Source: JACDAN01 sp963847235
GTDB lineage: Bacteria; Actinomycetota; Thermoleophilia; Gaiellales; Gaiellaceae
Length of the DNA: 64,000 nt
NCBI GenBank assembly: GCA_963847235.1
Contig: CAWJYU010000009.1
Coordinates: forward strand, 124,001 to 188,000
Reading direction: 5' to 3'
Numbering within the stretch: position 1 is the stretch's first letter; each line of letters opens with the position of its first letter. The translations under genes and the position numbers were made by a program. Below, one piece after another: positions 60,959 to 64,000 of this stretch. A model generated the notes under the pieces. It searched no databases. It was not told where the DNA came from and saw only the letters and a list, made by a program, of their open reading frames with translations.

Positions 60959-62510
60959 GGCCTCCCCTCCGCGGGTCGCCCGCCGCGGCACGCGTGCCGT
61001 CCGGGCGCAGCTCGACGGCCGCCGCGCCGCCGAAGTAGAGGTTCCGCCGCCTCCAGCGGACTGCGTCATAGCCGCGCCGGTCCAGCTCGTCGAGCTCGGC
61101 GGCGTCGAACCCACCCTCGCAATGAACGTGTCCCTCCTCGAGGTGGACGCGGGGCGCCTCGATCGCCTCGTCCAGCGGCAGCCCGTGACCGACTGCGTTC
61201 ACGACGGTCTGGAGGATCGCCCCGCGGAGCCGGGCGGAGCCCGCACTCCCGACGACAAGGCGCGGCAGGTCGTCCTGGAGGACGATGGACGGCGCCATCA
61301 TGCTCGTCAGGCGACCGCCGGGCCGGCGACGGCGCCGTGCCAGGTTCAGGTGGTGCTCGCCGACCATGTTGTTCAGGTGGATTCCGGTTCCGGGGACGAT
61401 CACGCCCGACCCGGATCCGGTCGAGGCCGTCAAAGAGGCGGCATTGCCGTCCGCGTCGACGACCGAGATGTGCGTCGTGCGCGAGGGCTCCACAGGCTCG
61501 GGCATCACCGGCGGCGGCCGCTCCTGCGTGAGTCGCGCCGCCGCCTCGGACAGGCGCTGGTCGTCGTAGAGGCGCCGCGCGAGGCCGCCACCGTGCAGCT
61601 GGCGCGCGAAGCCTGGGCCGCGCGCGAGCACCTGCTCGCCCATGACGCCGACCAGCCGGGCGATCGCGTCGGCGCTTCCGGGCGGGCCGCCGAGGCCGGC
61701 GCGGTCCATCAGGAGAAGTGCGTAGCAGATCAGCACCCCGCCGCTGGACGGAGGTGGGTTCGACACGAAGCGTCGTCCCAGGAAATCGGCGGTGATCGGC
61801 CGCCGCCAGATCACGCGGTAGCTGCGGAGGTCGTCCACGGTCAGCGGGCCGCCGTCCGCGCGGACACAGTCCGCGATGCGCTCGGAGAGTGGGCCCTCGT
61901 AGAAGGCGTCCCTGCCGCCTTGGGCGAGCACCTCCATGGTCGAGGCCAGGTCGTTCATCACCAGCCGGTCGCCGGCGACCAGCCGCTCGCCGGCCGGGCC
62001 GTAGACGGCTTTGCCGGCGTCGGTGTGCCGGAGGATGAGGTCGAGGATCGCGTGGAGGTAGGCCTGCTGGCGCGTCAGGACGACGCCCTCACGGGCGAGA
62101 TCGATCGCAGGCTCGAACAGGGTCGCCCACGGAACCCGGCCGTAGGCTCGGTGCGCGGTCTCGAGTCCCGCGACGACGCCGGGAGTCGCGACGGACGAGG
62201 CGCCGATGCCGAAGGCCTGCGTGCTCGAGTCGTCGTAGTCGACGTCGATCGTCTCCATCTCGCTGATCGGCTCCGTCTCGAGACCGGCTCCAGGGACGGC
62301 GACGAAGAAGTCGAGGAGGCGCGAACGGCCTTCGCGGGCGCGATGGACGAGGAGGAAGCCGCCGCCACCCGGGCCCGTGAGCGGGCTCTCCGCGACCCAC
62401 GACACGAAGGCGGCAGCGAGACAAGCATCGACGGCGTTGCCGCCGTCGGAGAGCACGTGCGCTCCCGCCTCCGCGGTCAGCGGATGCCCCGCTGCGATCG
62501 CGCCTTTCAC
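60936..62510 (-). CDS. Gamma-glutamyltranspeptidase family protein
   Basis: The 524-aa Ntn-hydrolase shows AIAAGHPLTAEAGAHVLSDGGNAVDACLAAAF, ESPLTGPGGGGFLLVH, NPPPSSGGVLICYALLLMD. The autocleavage site is TTHISVVDADGNAASLTAST with the nucleophile Thr at about 345. LVVGSAGSARLRGAILQTVVNAV follows. No signal peptide is evident, so a cytoplasmic role such as glutathione-like or gamma-glutamyl compound hydrolysis is likely. It starts at ATG 62510, 10 nt past the FtsZ stop. Confidence 0.85.
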   Translation of the reverse strand: MKGAIAAGHPLTAEAGAHVLSDGGNAVDACLAAAFVSWVAESPLTGPGGGGFLLVHRAREGRSRLLDFFVAVPGAGLETEPISEMETIDVDYDDSSTQAFGIGASSVATPGVVAGLETAHRAYGRVPWATLFEPAIDLAREGVVLTRQQAYLHAILDLILRHTDAGKAVYGPAGERLVAGDRLVMNDLASTMEVLAQGGRDAFYEGPLSERIADCVRADGGPLTVDDLRSYRVIWRRPITADFLGRRFVSNPPPSSGGVLICYALLLMDRAGLGGPPGSADAIARLVGVMGEQVLARGPGFARQLHGGGLARRLYDDQRLSEAAARLTQERPPPVMPEPVEPSRTTHISVVDADGNAASLTASTGSGSGVIVPGTGIHLNNMVGEHHLNLARRRRRPGGRLTSMMAPSIVLQDDLPRLVVGSAGSARLRGAILQTVVNAVGHGLPLDEAIEAPRVHLEEGHVHCEGGFDAAELDELDRRGYDAVRWRRRNLYFGGAAAVELRPDGTRAAAGDPRRGGHGIVVDG

Positions 62511-62520
62511 GGCGCGGCGA

Positions 62521-63876
62521 TCAGCTCTGGAGGAACGAGGGCGGCTCGAGTGGGTCGTCCGGCTGCGACCGTGACGCTTCCGACCTCGGAACGTACGGAC
62601 GGGATCCGCCTCGCTGGCCCACGCCGGTGACGACCACGGTCACCCAGACCTGGCCCTCCAAGCGCTCGTCGACGGTCGCGCCGAAGATGATGTTCGTCTC
62701 GTCCGTCGACGCGGCCCTGATCACCTCGGCCGCCTCGTTGACCTCGTACAGCGAGAGGTCGTTGCCGCCGGCGATCGAGAGCAGGATTCCGCGCGCGCTG
62801 ACCAGCTCGGTGTCGACGAGCGGCGAGCGAAGCGCGCGCTCGGCGGCTTCGACCGCACGGTTCTCGCCGGTCGCGAAGCCGATTCCCATCAGCGCCGTGC
62901 CCGCGCCCTGCATGATCGTGCGGACGTCGGCGAAGTCGACGTTGATCAGGCCGGGCTCGGTGATCAGGTCACAGATCCCCTGCACGCCCTGCCGGAGCAC
63001 GTCGTCGGCGATCTTGAAGGCGTCGAGCATCGAGGTGTTCTTGTCGAGGACCTCGAGGAGCCGCTCGTTCGGGATGACGACGACAGTGTCGCAGGCTTCG
63101 CGAAGCGCGTGGACGCCGGCCTCCGCCTGCGATCGACGCTTGGTGCCCTCGAAGCGGAACGGCATCGTCACGATGCCGACGGTCAGCGCGCCGACTTCTC
63201 GTGCGATCCGGGCGACGACCGGGGCTGCGCCCGAGCCGGTGCCGCCCCCTTCGCCGGCTGTGACGAAGACCATGTCCGCGCCGCGGAGCGTCCGCTTGAC
63301 CTGGTCGTGGGCCTCTTCGGCGGCGCGGCGGCCGATGTCCGGCTCCGCGCCCGAGCCAAGGCCGCCCGTGAGCTCGCGTCCGATGTGGATCTTTTGCTCC
63401 GCGTCGCTGAGCGCGAGCTGCTGGAGATCGGTGTTGACGGCGACGAACTCGACCGCGGCGAGGCCTGCGTCGATCATCCGGTTGACCGCGTTCAGCCCGG
63501 CGCCGCCGACTCCGACCACCTTGATGTCCGCGAGGTACGCAGAGTCGGAGCGCGGAGCGCGATGGAGTCGCGGCGGCGGCTCGGGCAGCGGCTCGAGCAG
63601 CCGGGCGATCCCCCGGTCGGGCGACGGTTCGCGAGGCTGCGCCGGCTGCGGGCTGGCAGGGGCGGACGGCGCCGCCTCGTCGCGCGGCGCTGTTGGCTCG
63701 TCGTGCCCCGGCTCGGGAGCGACCTCGAGCTTCGGCGGCGGGTGCTCGACCGTCTCCTCGAGCGGCTCGCCCGGGACGGACCGACCCTCCTTCTCGGCCT
63801 GTTTCTGCGCGGCTTCCGTTGCCCGAAAGAGCTCGGCTAGCGGGCCCTCACGCATGCTTGCGCGCTTTCGCGCCAT
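62521..63876 (-). CDS. ftsZ: FtsZ with a long N-terminal extension
   Basis: The 451-aa protein has a non-core N-terminus of about 113 residues, rich in Pro, Ala and Glu (PGEPLEETVEHPPPKLEV, APSAPASPQPAQPREPSPDR). The tubulin-fold GTPase then begins: YLADIKVVGVGGAGLNAVNRM, GGGTGSGAAPVVARIA (signature, 210-225, with Ser in place of the second Thr) and LINVDFADVRTIMQGAG (T7 loop). The C-terminus DDPLEPPSFLQS resembles the conserved C-terminal peptide. AAGGAGGT lies just before ATG 63876, so the extension is translated; an inner ATG at 63855 is the other candidate. It forms the division ring. The upstream gene is ParA-like rather than ftsQ. Confidence 0.85.
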   Translation of the reverse strand: MARKRASMREGPLAELFRATEAAQKQAEKEGRSVPGEPLEETVEHPPPKLEVAPEPGHDEPTAPRDEAAPSAPASPQPAQPREPSPDRGIARLLEPLPEPPPRLHRAPRSDSAYLADIKVVGVGGAGLNAVNRMIDAGLAAVEFVAVNTDLQQLALSDAEQKIHIGRELTGGLGSGAEPDIGRRAAEEAHDQVKRTLRGADMVFVTAGEGGGTGSGAAPVVARIAREVGALTVGIVTMPFRFEGTKRRSQAEAGVHALREACDTVVVIPNERLLEVLDKNTSMLDAFKIADDVLRQGVQGICDLITEPGLINVDFADVRTIMQGAGTALMGIGFATGENRAVEAAERALRSPLVDTELVSARGILLSIAGGNDLSLYEVNEAAEVIRAASTDETNIIFGATVDERLEGQVWVTVVVTGVGQRGGSRPYVPRSEASRSQPDDPLEPPSFLQS

Positions 63877-64000
63877 TGAGCACCTCCTTCGCGAACTCCC
63901 GGTACGCGGCTGCAGCCGGGCCGGTCGGGTCGTACTTGAGCACCGAGCTTCCCTTCACCGGCGCCTCGGCGTAGCGCACCGTCTTCTTGATCCGCGTCTT
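63848..64000 (-). CDS. ParA/MinD-type ATPase, C-terminal end, cut by window edge
   Basis: The last 50 codons read KTRIKKTVRYAEAPVKGSSV followed by LKYDPTGPAAAAYREFAKEV and LNGAKARKHA. The VRYAEAP...G.SVLKYDPTGPAAAAYRE pattern is that of the C-terminus of ParA/Soj proteins (RLSEAPSHGLPV..YDP..GA.AYREL). The stop at 63848 lies inside the FtsZ frame, giving a 29-bp overlap. The ATPase core lies outside the window. The pairing suggests joint control of segregation and division. Confidence 0.75.
   Translation of the reverse strand, partial: KTRIKKTVRYAEAPVKGSSVLKYDPTGPAAAAYREFAKEVLNGAKARKHA

Noticed and set aside
60479..62630. Long plus-strand frames over GNAT and gamma-glutamyltransferase genes
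   Set aside because: Both genes on the minus strand have full catalytic motifs; the plus frames have only Arg/Val/Asp-rich shadow sequence.

Overview
This is high-GC bacterial chromosome that reads as an environmental actinobacterium. The gene set is an actinobacterial mix: a FliA/WhiG-type sigma factor, a second EF-G, proteins joining a class III cyclase to a large ATPase, a methylcrotonyl-CoA-type carboxylase, and FtsZ with an actinobacterial-looking C-terminal peptide. Many start codons have a TANNNT box only 6-8 nt upstream, as expected for leaderless mRNAs. My best guess is class Thermoleophilia (Gaiellales/Solirubrobacterales), but this is an impression, not a database result. No phage, transposase, integrase or CRISPR array was seen.

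Layout. 1-5.2 kb: partial polysaccharide deacetylase, two membrane proteins and a broken secreted DUF6351-type protein. 5.37-8.71 kb: a cyclase-ATPase regulator bracketed by an intact tRNA-Gly and a 46-bp copy of its 3' part, which looks like an integration scar. 8.7-12.9 kb: RNase H, CutA/NIF3-like protein, MBL hydrolase, cupin, aldehyde dehydrogenase and small proteins. 13-18.5 kb: PadR pair, EamA transporter, EF-G2, GrpB, sigma factor and tRNA-Trp. 18.9-31.2 kb: accessory region with two glycoside hydrolases, a second cyclase-ATPase, several small secreted or membrane proteins, a 63-bp direct repeat, a flippase-like protein, a hydrolase remnant and DUF2182. 31.4-45.7 kb: catabolic region with both subunits of an acyl-CoA carboxylase, an enoyl-CoA hydratase, an acyl-CoA dehydrogenase, a FAD amine oxidase/DapA pair, two MFS transporters and PepA. 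45.7-52.3 kb: kelch lipoprotein and a complete oligopeptide ABC transporter. 52.4-64 kb: persulfide dioxygenase-rhodanese, a third cyclase-ATPase, IlvA-MeaB, HisC, GNAT, gamma-glutamyltransferase, FtsZ and the end of a ParA-type ATPase.

How the genes work together. Carboxylase, hydratase and acyl-CoA dehydrogenase fit leucine/isovalerate breakdown. IlvA and MeaB overlap and fit threonine to propionyl-CoA to succinyl-CoA. The Opp transporter, PepA and gamma-glutamyltransferase suggest growth on peptides.

Quality warning. About seventeen frame breaks interrupt otherwise well-conserved genes, and nearly all are repaired by removing a single base. This looks more like sequencing or assembly error than wholesale gene decay. 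Such genes are given as one CDS with the break positions stated.
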